24,840 bases of DNA from Irineochytrium annulatum (GCA_027600665.1 JADGJL010000333.1:1-24840); one strand, 5' to 3'. Shown: positions 9,241 to 19,576, numbered from the stretch's first letter. Numbers and translations: made by a program. The notes: generated by a model from the sequence alone, not told the origin.

Positions 9241-11003
9241 ATGAGCAACCGCCCTCCGATGCCAACGACGGCGTCGACAGCCGGGATACACGACCTCCCA
9301 GCCGAGGTCCTGACAGACATCCTCGGCCTGAACTCCATCGCCTGCATCTACCGCTTCCGAAGGGTGTCGACACGCTGGAAGGACGTCGCGGAGGCTGCCT
9401 TCGCCATCAAACTAAGGACCTACCACGGAGGCAGCCGTCAGTTCCCGAAGGGCGAGAACGACCGGGGGCCGGCCCTCTTCACGCTCACCCTGATCCTGCT
9501 GAGCTCAAAAGGGGGTTGGTTCACTGCTGACGTGTCGCTGGACATGATGCTGACAGCTCACAGGCCCATGGTTCCATGTTCCCCGTCGCATTACGAACAG
9601 CCCGGACAACCTCGGTATCGACCGGCGTAACGGCTCGGCTTTGGCAAGTGACGGCATAGGTTGGTTAACACCCGATTGCTTTCCACATCCTAACGCCGCC
9701 AACAGAGGATGTCAAGGTCCTCCGCCTTCGCGTGGCCTCCGTCGATCCACAAAGCAAGACGATCAGCCTGCAGCCCGACGAAGACGATGTCGTACCGCTG
9801 TTAGGGCGGCCACGGGATATGGACGACGACATTTTAGCATCATCGCGAACCTCGACGCTGCACCGGTGCCCAACGCTTGACCGTCATGAGTGGATACTCA
9901 AAGGCCTCCTGCGATGCGACCCCTCCCTCGACACGACTGGCGCGAAACGGGTGGACCCCCTCGTGTCCGCCGGCCCGTTCACGCTGGTCTCGACCGAGAT
10001 GGACATCGGGACGGGAAGAGTCTCGTCGTCCTCCCCCGGCGGGTCCGGAGTGGGCAAAAATGGAGCAGGGTGGGCAAAGAACACGTTGACGTCGTTCGAA
10101 ATGATCGCGGAATACACCGTGCGCGACCGCCCGTCCAGCCGGTTGCCATCCGGCATTCATGAGGAAAACGGGGACGAAGACCTCCTTGGCTGGAGCAACG
10201 ACCTTCTTCCACCGCCCACATCTCCCGCAGCGACGGCGGAGTCTGGCCCAGGGGCTGTTGGCAACCACCACCGCCCGCCGGACGCGGCCCTCGATGTGTG
10301 CCTCGACACCCTTAAGGTCTCCTACTCCTACCTCTTCGCCGCCATGTGCACTATCCCCGCCAATGCTCAACGTCCCGGCACCACGGGCGCAGCCTCCGAC
10401 TACCCGGCCACGCCCGCGACGTCCCCAGCCTCCTTTTCCCCTCTCCAAGGTCAGACTTGCGCCTTCTGCAACCCCTTGCACAGGCCGTTTGGCCCACACC
10501 TGGGCTTCATAGGCACGGGTGGCATCCACCACCACCATGTCCACCACCCTCACGCGAGCCCGTACACCCCGGTCGTCCGGCCGGCGTTTATTAAGAGCCT
10601 GCCCATTCCAGAGGACGCGAGGATCTCGGTGTTCGCGAAAGCGCAGGTGGACATGCTGAAGGCGCGGGCGGGGGAGGTTGGACTGAAGTGGAGCAACGCG
10701 TACTGGAGCTTCGACGTCGTGCTACATTGGCTGAAGATGACCTCGTCAACGACGACCACGGGGACGGGGAAGGCGACGGAGGAGACTGAGGGCGGTAGGG
10801 ATGGCGGAAAGGGGGTGCCGATGAAAGTGGATCGTGGCAGTGCGGATGGAGAGGACGACGCGTGGTTTGAGGACACGGCGGGGAGGGAGAAGACGGCTGC
10901 GGAGGTGGTGCAGTATTTGGTCGAGTATGAGAAGGTGATGGAGGACTCAAGGACGAAGAGGAGGCAGGCCAAGGCGGGCATGATGCGTTTCTATTCGCTC
11001 TAA
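9241..11003 (+). CDS. F-box protein
   Basis: Three exons, 9241-9514, 9564-9659 and 9706-11003, join in phase 1 at both introns and give 555 residues. Both introns start with the less usual donor GTTGGT and contain CTGAC or CTAAC branch-like sites 12-16 nt before CACAG or CAACAG. Residues about 16-55 (IHDLPAEVLTDILGL, then FRRVSTRWKDVAE) form an F-box, the short helical motif that binds Skp1 in SCF ubiquitin ligases. The rest shows no recognised substrate-binding repeat. It has Pro/Ala-rich and His-rich linkers and a charged helical C-terminus (VQYLVEYEKVMEDS). ATG 9241 is the first Met in the open frame and directly precedes the domain. The substrate is unknown. A role as SCF adaptor is inferred from the F-box alone. 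Confidence 0.8.
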
Positions 11004-11078
11004 GCGCTTCTCTTCTTATTGGTCTGTTCCCTTTGCCGGCTACTTTTATCAATTGCATGCATTTACATTTCGAGAAGG

Positions 11079-11084
11079 AATAAA
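11079..11084 (+). terminator. AATAAA polyadenylation signal
   Basis: A canonical AATAAA lies 75 bp after the F-box gene stop and well before the PTEN start at 11245, in a plausible place for 3' end formation. Confidence 0.5.
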
Positions 11085-11244
11085 TGCTTAGATAGCAAGC
11101 AAGTATCAGTTTGTAAATTGCGACCACGAGTCAGTTAAGGACGCGTGGATGGTGTGGAAGATGCTTGTTGGTTTGGGAGTTTCAAATAAATCTACAAGCC
11201 GCTGGATGTCTAATGCAAGCCGCTGATCGTGGCGATGTTGAAGA

Positions 11245-12503
11245 ATGCCGTCGATCATGAACTCGATCCGAAGGAAGGTCTCGGAGAAGAGACGGCGGCT
11301 CGTAAACAAGGCGCTCGGAACGGATTTGGACCTGACCTGTGAGCACTTCTTGTATTGCCTTCGCGTGTTGAGACTCTCTACTTATAGATATCACGCCGAA
11401 TCTGATCGCGATGGGTTATCCTTCTGAGAACATCGAGGGACTGTACAGGAATCGGATGAAAGATGTGAGTAGCTTCCCCCCCCCTAACGTCGCTGACCTG
11501 TCAGGTCATCAGGTTTCTTGAGACGGTCCACAAGGACAAATACAAGGTCTACAACCTGTGCTCGGAGAAATCATACCCGTCCTCGCGATTTCATGACAGA
11601 GGTAAGTTCATTTCACTCGGGGCTGCTTTGCAAACTGAAGCGCCGTTAGTCGCCAGCTTTCCCTTCCGCGATCACCAAGCCCCTCCCATGTCGACGCTGA
11701 TTCCCTTCTGTGAGGACGTGGAGTCGTGGCTGACCCAGCAACAGCCTTCTAGCAGCAACGTCGCGGTTATTCACTGCAAGGCCGGGAAGGGGAGGACAGG
11801 TGTAATGATATGTTGCTACTTGCTTTATTCGGGCGCGTGCGAGACCGCGGATGACGCGATGCGGTTTTATGGGGAGATGCGGACGATCGACGGTCAGGGA
11901 GTCACGATACGAAGCCAGAGGAGATACATACGGTACTTCGAGGAGCTTTTGAAAAGCCACGGCAGAAAGTATATACCACGACCGCTACTGCTTCGGAAGA
12001 TAAGAATACTCGACCCGCCGACGTCGACTGAGCGGAAATGGAAGTTCGGTTCGTGCTGCTTCACGTTGTGTTGTATAAATTCTGATGAAGTTTGTTGATC
12101 TTAGCGCCGAAAATACAAATACGCAATGGTCAAGGGGATGTTTTGTGGGAATCAACAGCGGAGGTGCGTACAATTAACTTCACTGTCTTGCTAATTCTAG
12201 TACCAGGATCCAGATCAAGCCACTGACAAGAACGTGTATTCCCTGAATGTTAGCAACGAAGGCTTAAGGGTGGTGGATGACATCAAGATAGACGTTATAT
12301 ATCGCTGGCGAAAGGTTGGGCCCAAGTCCATCCGCAGGATTTCATGTTGGTTAAACACGGCCTTCGTAAACCTCGATGATGATGACTCACCTGGCGTAAC
12401 GACACTCACGCGCTCCGAGCTGGATAAGGCGAAATGGGCCGAGCTCACAAAGGAGTTCAAAATCCAGTTTGAATTTGGCGGTAGCGAGCGCCAGCCAGAA
12501 TAA
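11245..12503 (+). CDS. PTEN: PTEN phosphatidylinositol-3,4,5-trisphosphate 3-phosphatase
   Basis: Six exons, 11245-11338, 11388-11464, 11505-11601, 11650-12048, 12105-12163 and 12201-12503, give 342 residues in unbroken frame. The N-terminus has a basic lipid-binding stretch (KVSEKRRRLVNK) followed by DLDLTYITPNLIAMGYPSEN, as in animal PTEN. FPFRDHQAPP carries the WPD-loop equivalent Asp97. HCKAGKGRTG at 131-140 is the exact PTEN P-loop, with catalytic Cys132, Lys133, Lys136 and Arg138. GVTIRSQRRYIRYFE is the TI-loop region. A C2 domain follows (FAPKIQIRNGQGDVLWES, then VVDDIKIDVIYRW and WLNTAFV). The protein removes the 3-phosphate from PI(3,4,5)P3 at the inner plasma membrane. It ends soon after the C2 domain, so the phosphorylated tail and PDZ ligand of vertebrate PTEN are absent. 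All catalytic residues are present, so activity is expected. Confidence 0.96.
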
Positions 12504-12636
12504 ATTGGTGGATAATGAATAATCGGGGCCCACATAACCAATCAAGATCTGCAAAGTAGCGGTAAGGCGCGTCAGGTCATGACCGCCACACCGCGCAATC
12601 TGCGCCTTGCAGCCTCGCAGCCGATAGCTCGCGAGG

Positions 12637-12644
12637 GATAAAAG
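12637..12644 (+). promoter_or_regulatory. Possible TATA-like element upstream of SERBP1-like gene
   Basis: GATAAAAG lies about 105 bp before the ATG at 12746. A pyrimidine-rich leader (CTCATTCCCTTCGCTCGCTT) follows, as is common for strongly expressed translation-related genes. Position and composition are suggestive only. Confidence 0.3.
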
Positions 12645-12745
12645 CATCCTGATATCCGCTCGATTGCTCCTCATTCCCTTCGCTCGCTTTCGTCTTGTCA
12701 ATCGCACACTACCTTCACCGCTTCCGTTCTTAACGCCTAACGAGA

Positions 12746-13068
12746 ATGACCCGCTCCAAGAAGTTCAACGGCACGCACCTCCGTACCGAGGGGTAAGCTC
12801 TCCGATTCAGACGACGCGTAGCAACAACTAACTTGACTTTCATTTCAGTAACGGTGGGAAGAACGGAACCAAGAAGGGTGGGCACGGCGGACACAATTGG
12901 GGAGCCTACGGCGACGAGCTGCAGGACATCGAGGACCCCAGGATCGCCCCGCGCAGGGTCACCAGCCCGATCGAGAAGGTTCAAATCATCGCCGCCCCTC
13001 CTTCGCCCACTAGGCAGCAGCCACCGAGGGCCGCGAAGGTCTCCAAGAGAAAGAACCAGAGCAAGTAA
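12746..13068 (+). CDS. Small SERBP1/HABP4-like (Stm1-type) protein
   Basis: Two exons, 12746-12792 and 12849-13068, join across a 56-bp GTAAGC...TTTCAG intron and give 88 residues. The N-terminus MTRSKKFNGTHLRTEG leads into NGTKKGGHGGHNWGAYGDEL and DIEDPR. The G-x-x-NWG-x-x-x-DEL pattern is the core of the hyaluronan/mRNA-binding (HABP4/PAI-RBP1) motif found in SERBP1 and Stm1, which sit in the ribosome mRNA channel or bind RNA. The C-terminal half is Pro/Arg/Lys-rich and likely disordered. Only the short motif is present, far less than in full-length SERBP1, and I recall similarly short fungal proteins. A role in ribosome or RNA binding is an inference from this motif. The leader is CT-rich, and 68 bp separate the end of the last TATA-like stretch region from the pyrimidine tract end. 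Confidence 0.72.
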
Positions 13069-13447
13069 CAAGCGCGCTAGCGTTCGCCTTCCAACGAGAG
13101 CCTTATATTATATACCCGTGTGACTTTTCATCTGGGCCCTCGTCAATACCTACATTTTTTTGCCATATTCATATCGAAAGCATCCGGACAATAACAATAC
13201 CGCGTCGCTCGTACTTATATTTATGCTATCTACTATTTACCACCATCAGTGCAGTCCGCTTCGACCGTCAGCTATTTTCGGATTCCTGCTCGACTTCCCG
13301 GTGATTGAACGAGAAGCGACGACACGCCACGGCCCGGCCTGCAGATCACCACTGTCGACGCACAGCCGCCCTTGCCCTTCGATAACCTGGTTCCCCTCCA
13401 TCCCAGATCTCGGACTTACGCGTTCCTCCACACTCCCTTCACCAGCC
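13069..13447. other. Intergenic stretch
   Basis: This stretch contains the 3' region of the small SERBP1-like gene (AT-rich, around 13105-13210) and a pyrimidine-rich leader before the DUF1769 gene. I see no supported exon. Confidence 0.5.
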
Positions 13448-14661
13448 ATGACGGGCAAAACCGCCGCTGATTGTAAGGACAACTTGGAGCCCTCTCCCTT
13501 GCTGACTCTAGGGCAGATGTCCTTCGCATCAAGGTCGGCCCCGGCTACGACCCCGCCACGCTCCAGACGGCCTACGTCAACGATGAGTTGAACCCGATCC
13601 CGATCCAATCCGAGCACTTCACGGGCTACCTCGTCGTCCGCATGGTCAACTTCGCGGGCCTCACGCCCGAAGACGCTTCGACGGGCAAGCCGCTCCCCTG
13701 CATATCAAACCCTTCCTCCGGCTACTTCAAGGGCCGGAATCGTCGCTACTCGTTCGCGCTGCAAGGGAGGTGGACAAAGAGCTGGACGGGAGAGGAGCTG
13801 ATGTTCGGGATGGACTGCGACCAGAGGGTGCGGGCGCCAGCAGGAGTGAATCTGGCCGTCAAGATCGCGAAGTGGCTCGACCCGGCGCTGGACGCGGACC
13901 TGTCGGCCGAGAAGCCGTGGATCTACTCACCCTTTGTCTCGGCCATGAACGCGCTCGCCATCTACAAGTCGGGCGACCCGAACGTCTTGGACGTCGCGAC
14001 GGGAACGGGAACGAACCTCACCGCGACGAGCGAGCCGGCCGCGGCGACGACAAAGAAGAACAAGATCCAACCCGCGCCGGCGCGAAAGTCGGCGTCAGAG
14101 CTCGCGGAAAAGTCCTCGACCAGTGTCTCCGACCCAAAACGATCCGAGGCAGCAACGCGCCTCTCCTCCGAGGTCGGCATCTGGTCCTTCCACACCCGCA
14201 TGGTCCCGGAGGACTGCGCAGCCCTCTTCCCCCCTGGCACGCCCGCTAAGGTCCTCGCGAACGTGTCGACGTACGAGAAGCGGAAGCGCTTCTTCGGCGA
14301 CGCCGCGAACCGGAAGGCGGCCGAAATTACGCCCGATAAGATCTACTGCATGGACTTCTATGACGCGTATTTCGATTTCAACACCGTCAGCCTCAAGCTG
14401 CCCGGGTTCAGCATCAATGGCTTCAAGTACTTTGATGGGCAGGTTTTCCGGTTTGTGTGCAGGAGCAAAGACAGGTCCGCGACGTTCTTCACGATCCACT
14501 TCGAGCTGGTTGACAGGTCTACGATTGGAGAGGACGCGCCGGCAAGCTTAGCGGCGGAGAAGGCGGTGAAGGGAGCGGACGCGGAGGAGGAGGAGGAGGA
14601 CGTGTTCATCGAGTTTCCCCCGGAAATGTTACCGCCCCCAGAGATTTTGAAGGAGGAGTGA
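13448..14661 (+). CDS. DUF1769 (UPF0590) family protein
   Basis: A 25-nt first exon (13448-13472, MTGKTAAD plus one base) joins at GTAAGG...GGGCAG to 13517-14661, giving 389 residues. The joined peptide DYVLRIKVGPGYDPATLQ makes the expected start of the family, which supports the micro-exon. Family signatures follow: SEHFTGYLVVRMVNFAG, YFKGRNRRYSFALQGRW, FGMDCDQRV, then KRKRFFGDAANRKA, CMDFYDAYFDFNTVSLKLPG and FRFVCRSKDRSATFFTIHFE. A low-complexity insert of Thr/Ala/Lys sits near residues 180-235, and an acidic run lies near the C-terminus. The biochemical function is not established to my knowledge. I recall a fission yeast member described as a plasma-membrane phosphoinositide-associated protein, but cannot verify it here. 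Confidence 0.88.
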
Positions 14662-14826
14662 TTGTTGTTCCCTATGACCAATAGCTAACTCACCTTGCAT
14701 TCGTTATTTTTATTGGATGCTACTTATTACATGTAATTGCTTTCTTTCACGCCCGCCTGCTGAGGTTTTCGCATGATATACCTTCCTTCTGACGTTGCAA
14801 TATCTGAAACTCGCATGGCTTGAGTG

Positions 14827-17426
14827 ATGTTGTTCCGATGTCTGGTTGTCGCGGCCGTCGGCGCCGCATTCATCACAGGCCTCGTCTACCTTCACGCCCC
14901 CGTCCTCCCAATCCCGACGCTGCGGTTGCATGCCGTCGTGATCTTCCCTCACTTGCTCGCGAAACCCACGCGCCGGACCGACCCAGACGCCTCGATCCTA
15001 ATCGTGGACCCCGCCAGCCCGCGAGATCTGCACATCGTCTGGCTCGCAAAGCATCCGGCCGCGACGCCAGCGCCCGCGAGAGAACCGGTGGAGGATGGGC
15101 ATGATCAGGGACATGATCCGCCGGGTGAGCTGCCAAAAGGTGATACTCGAGCCTCCGTCTCCCTTCCTTCTTCCTTGCTTCTCCTTGAGAATTGTGGTTG
15201 CTGACGTTGATCTTCAGTGGCCCTGCAGCTCTACTCGATACCCCTGGGCTCCCTCGCCACCGATAACTCGACCTCGGCGAGCTCCACGGACATGCCACCG
15301 CCGTCCAAGCTCGCGGCGCGGCTGCACGCGTCGAGGAGGCTGGAGGGGAGGGTGCATCTGGTGTCGATGGCGCGGCACATGTCGAGGCCGGCTTTCGCGT
15401 TCGTCCGGTATCGCGTCGAAGGGGAGAGTGCAACGTATCACGCGGACGTTGTCGAAATCGGTGCGGACGGCGGTGGGGATGGAGATGGGGTGCAGGATGT
15501 GACGGAGGCAAGCATCGAATGCCTGAATGAAGATGGTGCGTCCCTGTTGGGTGCCGGTGACGACACTGTCGTGGTTACTGATGGTATGGCGTAGATGCAG
15601 CTTCAAACTGTGCGTGCTTCCCTGGTGTCAAGGATTCTTCATTCCCAGGTTATTGGTCCTGCCAGCAACCTGGAAGGACGCCTCATCTTCTTTACAAATC
15701 TTGGGAGTTTCCGGGGAATATGTGGGTTCATCGATTTTCGTACGGGCTGCAATCGGGGAGGATGCTTTATTCCAGGTGAGAATTTTGGATCTGAAGATGT
15801 TTGATTGCTAAGTTGCTATCATTGGTAGACAACTGGACGCGGCTATGTTCCGACTGATACCATCTGAGCTGCGGCCAACCGGGACATCGGCGATGGACTC
15901 TCCAAAAATACCACATTGGGCGTCGCAGGCGGGTCCTAAACATGGTATGTAGAACATTTCGTTGTAAGCTGACTGCGTATTAGCAAAAGTGAAAAATGTC
16001 ACCGGGACTTCACTTGTACTGCTGGATCTGTACGCGGAGTTAGTCCTTTGTCGCGTTACACGGGCTTTTGACGGCGGGGCTGATTCTGACTTTGCTTGCC
16101 TTTGTAGGGGGGACGGTCAAACGGTGATGGATATTCGATATAACCCAACGGACGATGACGACTACATCGACTTCCAGATCCATTTGTTCCATCGGAAAAC
16201 TTGTATGAATCTCTTCTTCTTGTTTTTATGTGACTCTCCTAATCCTTCCAATGTTTCTATATTTCCCATTAAATCCTTTGCGCTTCCTCTTCTCACTTTC
16301 GTTTTTCTACCTGGAACAGCATCGTCCCCATGGATCTACCAGCTTTTATTTTCGGTCAGTTGATTCACAGCATCCCGATCACCTCTTGATGTTGTAAAGG
16401 TAGAGAAGAGATTCCTTGAAGCCGATATCGGATGACGAGCCTGTTTCTCGAGACCCTTTCGCATTCATTATCAATCCTGTCCTCGGTATGTCGAGTTATC
16501 TGTTGGCCGCTTTTCACTTCTGTTCGCTAACGCTGCATAGCGATAAGCAACTCCTCAAAGGCCGTCGTATTCATCTACCACGCGCGGATCTTCTCGATCG
16601 ATTACGACCCGACTGGGCCCCGTGTCCCCGAGGACGGCCCTGGATACGTTCTCAGGACCCGGCGGGTCGCCGGCCTGCCGTCGTCCCAGCTGCGGATGAA
16701 GGGCGCCGTTATGAACGGGAACGGGACCATGGCCGTCTTTGTCAATGACGTACGTTTGTGGCTGGGTGGCGAATCAGTGTTGGCGTGGGCTTAACTATTG
16801 AGGTGTGTAAATTTAGCTTGACGGTGTCCTGACCGTTACCCGGTCGAAAACCTACGGCGCCGACGACGTACTAGACGACGACGACGAAGAGCTGGATCCA
16901 CGCGCAGACCCCTTTGCGATCTCGGCGAGCGTCTCTCAGTTCTTTGACGGCGTCGCGGTCGGGTCCGAGTACGGTGCCGGGGCTGGAAACGCGCAGAAGG
17001 GGGATGCCGCGGCGGTCCCGAGGTGGATGTGGAAGCATTGGGTGACGGAGACATTCTGGACCGCGGATCTGGCAGGCTTGCATGGGGATGTTGGCACGGG
17101 GAGCATAAGCTCGTTGGCGATTATACCTAGAGAGGTGGAGGTGGAGACAGAGAGTGCGGATGATGAGGGAGTTCCCCATGGTGCCATAACTGACGATCAT
17201 GGATATATCGGTACGTTTTTCGTGTGACGACTAACGGTATATCATTCTAATGTCGTTCCTCCTTTTCTTAGCGCTTTTATACGACTCGGGCGTTTTGCTA
17301 ACGATGGACTCACGGAAGCCGCGACAGGGGTCCTTTCTCTTCTCGTTCATTGTGAAGCGGCTGGAGATGATCATCGCTATGGTGTCGGTGGTTCTGTTCT
17401 TCGTCGGGAACGAGACAAGGCGGTGA
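14827..17426 (+). CDS. Orphan membrane glycoprotein with N- and C-terminal hydrophobic segments
   Basis: Eleven exons keep phase: 14827-15124, 15218-15535, 15595-15775, 15829-15944, 15984-16038, 16108-16202, 16320-16354, 16404-16485, 16541-16749, 16817-17210 and 17272-17426. They encode 645 residues. The first residues, MLFRCLVVAAVGAAFITGLV, form a signal peptide or anchor. Near the end, MIIAMVSVVLFFVG followed by a short tail NETRR forms a transmembrane segment. Sequons such as NVT, NSS and NGT suggest a lumenal or extracellular body. Repeated short segments (KAVVFIYHARIFSIDYDP, GTMAVFVNDLDGVLTVTRS, GYIALLYDSGVLLTMD) look like beta strands in blades, so a propeller-like lumenal domain is possible. 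I do not recognise the family. Exon 8 uses the acceptor at 16403, because the AG at 16399 leads to a stop. The ATG at 14827 is preceded by a short leader. Confidence 0.75.
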
Positions 17427-18299
17427 TTACGTGACGGGAGGAAGGGAAGGCGCCATTCTGGGTTGCATTAGCTGCTGTTAGAGTCGGAGGTAGAGCGAGC
17501 TCATCGAGGGAATTCGTAGTAGGACGAGGTCCTGGCTTTTGCTGATTATTTCTACACACAAATGCATGTGATGAACAAGAATCAGTCGAACCATAATCAT
17601 TGTTTGAAAAAATTATTTGCAGAATGTGAGATTAGAAAGCGACAGTTGCAGCTGATCCGTTGACGCCTCCCTTATCTCCACATACACCCCAAACTTAAGA
17701 AGTCGATAGCCAGCCCGATCATGGCCACACGGCCATCCCACCCTTCTGCGTTCTTCATCGACGCCATCGCCTTGGGATAGGTGATGCGCGCTTTGGGCCC
17801 CTAAGTGGAAGGTCAGGGGACCGAGGAGGGCCACGGAGGCAGCGATGTGGCGGGAGGCTGGGGTGGTGCGGGCATCCAGGTGGTGCCGGCATCCTGCTGG
17901 CGTTGATTTCGCGGGCGAGGGCATTAACGTCACTGCCCAAGACTCCGCGGCAGGTGGAGATGAAGGTGGGAAAACGTCGTGAATGCCATCTGTGGCTAAG
18001 CTGAAAGGAACCTAATAAACATAAGGTTTACATATAAGGTTTACATATACGGATGTTGTACCCAACGGGCGGCGCCATCGCTGATGGTGGCGCAGCCGCT
18101 CGGCATCAGCTCGCAAAGCCTGGACGTCGCGTGTTAGACAATTACGTCAGTTTTCCGAGAAACAGCAGGAAGCATTTCACTCACTCCTGCGCGTTTAAAG
18201 TCAAACACGCCATCCTTGATCACCGGCTCCTCGCGTAGGCGTAGTTGAGCGCTAGCACTTGGTATCCGCAACCTTTAGCGTCCAGGGGTAACAGATGCT
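17427..18299. other. Gene-poor intergenic region
   Basis: I see no exon with splice or family support on either strand. A short 13-bp tandem repeat lies at 18021-18046. The early part is the 3' region of the orphan gene. Confidence 0.5.
18021..18046 (+). repeat. 13-bp tandem repeat, two copies
   Basis: ATAAGGTTTACAT occurs twice head to tail with no spacer. It is a minor repeat with no assigned role. Confidence 0.6.
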
Positions 18300-18530
18300 T
18301 CATATCACTCGCTTGTCCCGAGGCGCGGTAATAACGCAGCAAAAAGAGCGAACAAAAACTTAGTATGACTGATAATAGTCAAGAATAAAGGCAGCAACCC
18401 TCTCTCGCGTGACCGCAACATAATGTCTAATGAAAACCATGCACTCGCGCGAACGGGCCAGTTATACACCCGTTCGGCAAGCACAGGTCCTCGACAGTGC
18501 TGCGGAGTGCTCGAATAGGTGTGCTGCCGT
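18300..18530 (+). repeat. Diverged tandem duplication, copy A
   Basis: This copy aligns to 18550-18770 at an offset of about 240-251 bp. The first part (CGAGGCGCGGTAATAACGC, then AGTATGACTGATAATAG) is diverged and has small indels. The last 115 bp, from CTCTCTCGCG to GTGTGCTGC, is nearly identical between copies. It contains the inverted repeat CGAACGGG...CCCGTTCG at 18450-18476. Read on the minus strand, both copies share an open peptide segment around LAERVYNWPVRASAWFS. Confidence 0.7.
18450..18476. repeat. Perfect 8-bp inverted repeat (hairpin) in copy A
   Basis: CGAACGGG and CCCGTTCG flank an 11-nt loop CCAGTTATACA. The same stem and loop occur in copy B. Confidence 0.6.
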
Positions 18531-18549
18531 GCAAATAATGAAAGAGACA

Positions 18550-18770
18550 AGAAACTCACTCGTCAATGGCCAGAGGTGCGGCATAAGGCGCCGAAAGAGA
18601 AATAAAGAAGATAGTATGAATAATAATAGCAGCAGCATCCCTCTCTCGCGACCGCAACATAATGTCTACTGAAAACCATGCACTCGCGCGAACGGGCCAG
18701 TTATACACCCGTTCGGCAAGCACAGGTCCTCGACAGGTGTTGCAGAGTGCTCGAAGAGGTGTGCTGCGTA
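18550..18770 (+). repeat. Diverged tandem duplication, copy B
   Basis: This is the second copy of the element at 18300-18530. It differs by scattered substitutions and indels upstream and by a few changes in the conserved block, for example GACAGGTGTTGCAGAG against GACAGTGCTGCGGAG. Its right end, around GTGTGCTGC at 18769, matches the right end of copy A. Confidence 0.7.
18689..18715. repeat. Perfect 8-bp inverted repeat (hairpin) in copy B
   Basis: The stem and 11-nt loop are identical to those in copy A at 18450-18476. Confidence 0.6.
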
Positions 18771-19576
18771 ACGGCGGCTCGACACCAACCTCTGCTCCAT
18801 CGGCCGCTCCTCTTGTCATCCGAGTGCTTCTTGATGAGATCGACAACAAGGCTGTCCAGCGTCCAGCTTCCAGGGCAGGTCTCGCAAGCGAGGATCCGCG
18901 AGTCGACATCTGATGCTGATGGGCCTTCGATGGGATTTTCAATTGCATGGAAGCTCCCGGCCTCGCCGAATGCGGAAGAAATCGAGGGGCCGCCGTCAGC
19001 ATGGGATCTGAACGACCACGCTGGGGAATGGCCATCATGGGCTTATCGCGATTGAACGTGCTGGCGTCGTGCAAACTTCAAACTCTATTTCGGGAAGTGT
19101 CTGCACACACGCTCTCAAACGACGAACCTCTATTTCGTTCTGACACAACTCTCAAGATTGGCGGTGTACCACGGCCGAATTTCGAAAGCAACTACCGGCC
19201 GAGCAAGCTCAGAGCAAAACGCGATAGAATTGCAATAGGAACTGAGCAATGTGGCAGGTAGATCTCACCGTGATACCCAAATTACTTGCTTCGGCCAACG
19301 AGTCCGAAGCCCGAATGACAGCCCAAGATTACAGCGAACACGCCAATCCAACCGTGACAGTCGCTCACGATAGCAGTCGTTGTCATCGCCCCGCTTCCCC
19401 ATGAGCACCAATTCTCGGATCTTGTCGATGTAGCATGACAGAAAATTTGGCAGAAAATTGGGCATCGGTGCGTATGCTAGGAGCTGGTGCAATATTCAAA
19501 TGCATTTTAGGTGCAAGAAGAAGTTATATTTTTTCAAGAAGCAGTAACAAAAAGAAAGAAAAAAACCTTGCCAAAA
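18771..19576. other. Intergenic region upstream of the tRNA
   Basis: Open frames here are short and overlap on both strands, without conserved peptides or convincing splice patterns. I see no gene. The A-rich tract around 19545-19567, read on the minus strand, gives a T run just after the tRNA that suits RNA polymerase III termination. Confidence 0.5.

Noticed and set aside
9840..10553. A 237-codon minus-strand open frame inside the F-box gene
   Set aside because: It is a shadow of the third exon: Gly/Arg/Val-rich, no domain, and the sense frame continues a spliced F-box protein.
10591..11127. A 178-codon minus-strand open frame at the end of the F-box gene
   Set aside because: It is a Ser/Pro/Arg low-complexity translation of the opposite strand of a coding exon, without homology or splice support.
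14873..15511. A 212-codon minus-strand open frame opposite the orphan gene
   Set aside because: It is Arg/Pro/His-rich and spans an intron of the sense gene, whose phase-consistent exon chain is much better supported.
18300..18770. A CRISPR array or bacterial insertion sequence
   Set aside because: There are only two diverged copies, no regular short spacers and no transposase frame, and the surrounding genes are spliced eukaryotic genes.
18556..19074. A 172-codon minus-strand open frame covering duplication copy B
   Set aside because: It has no recognised domain, and its similarity to the frame in copy A follows from near-identical DNA. I kept it only as part of the repeat finding.
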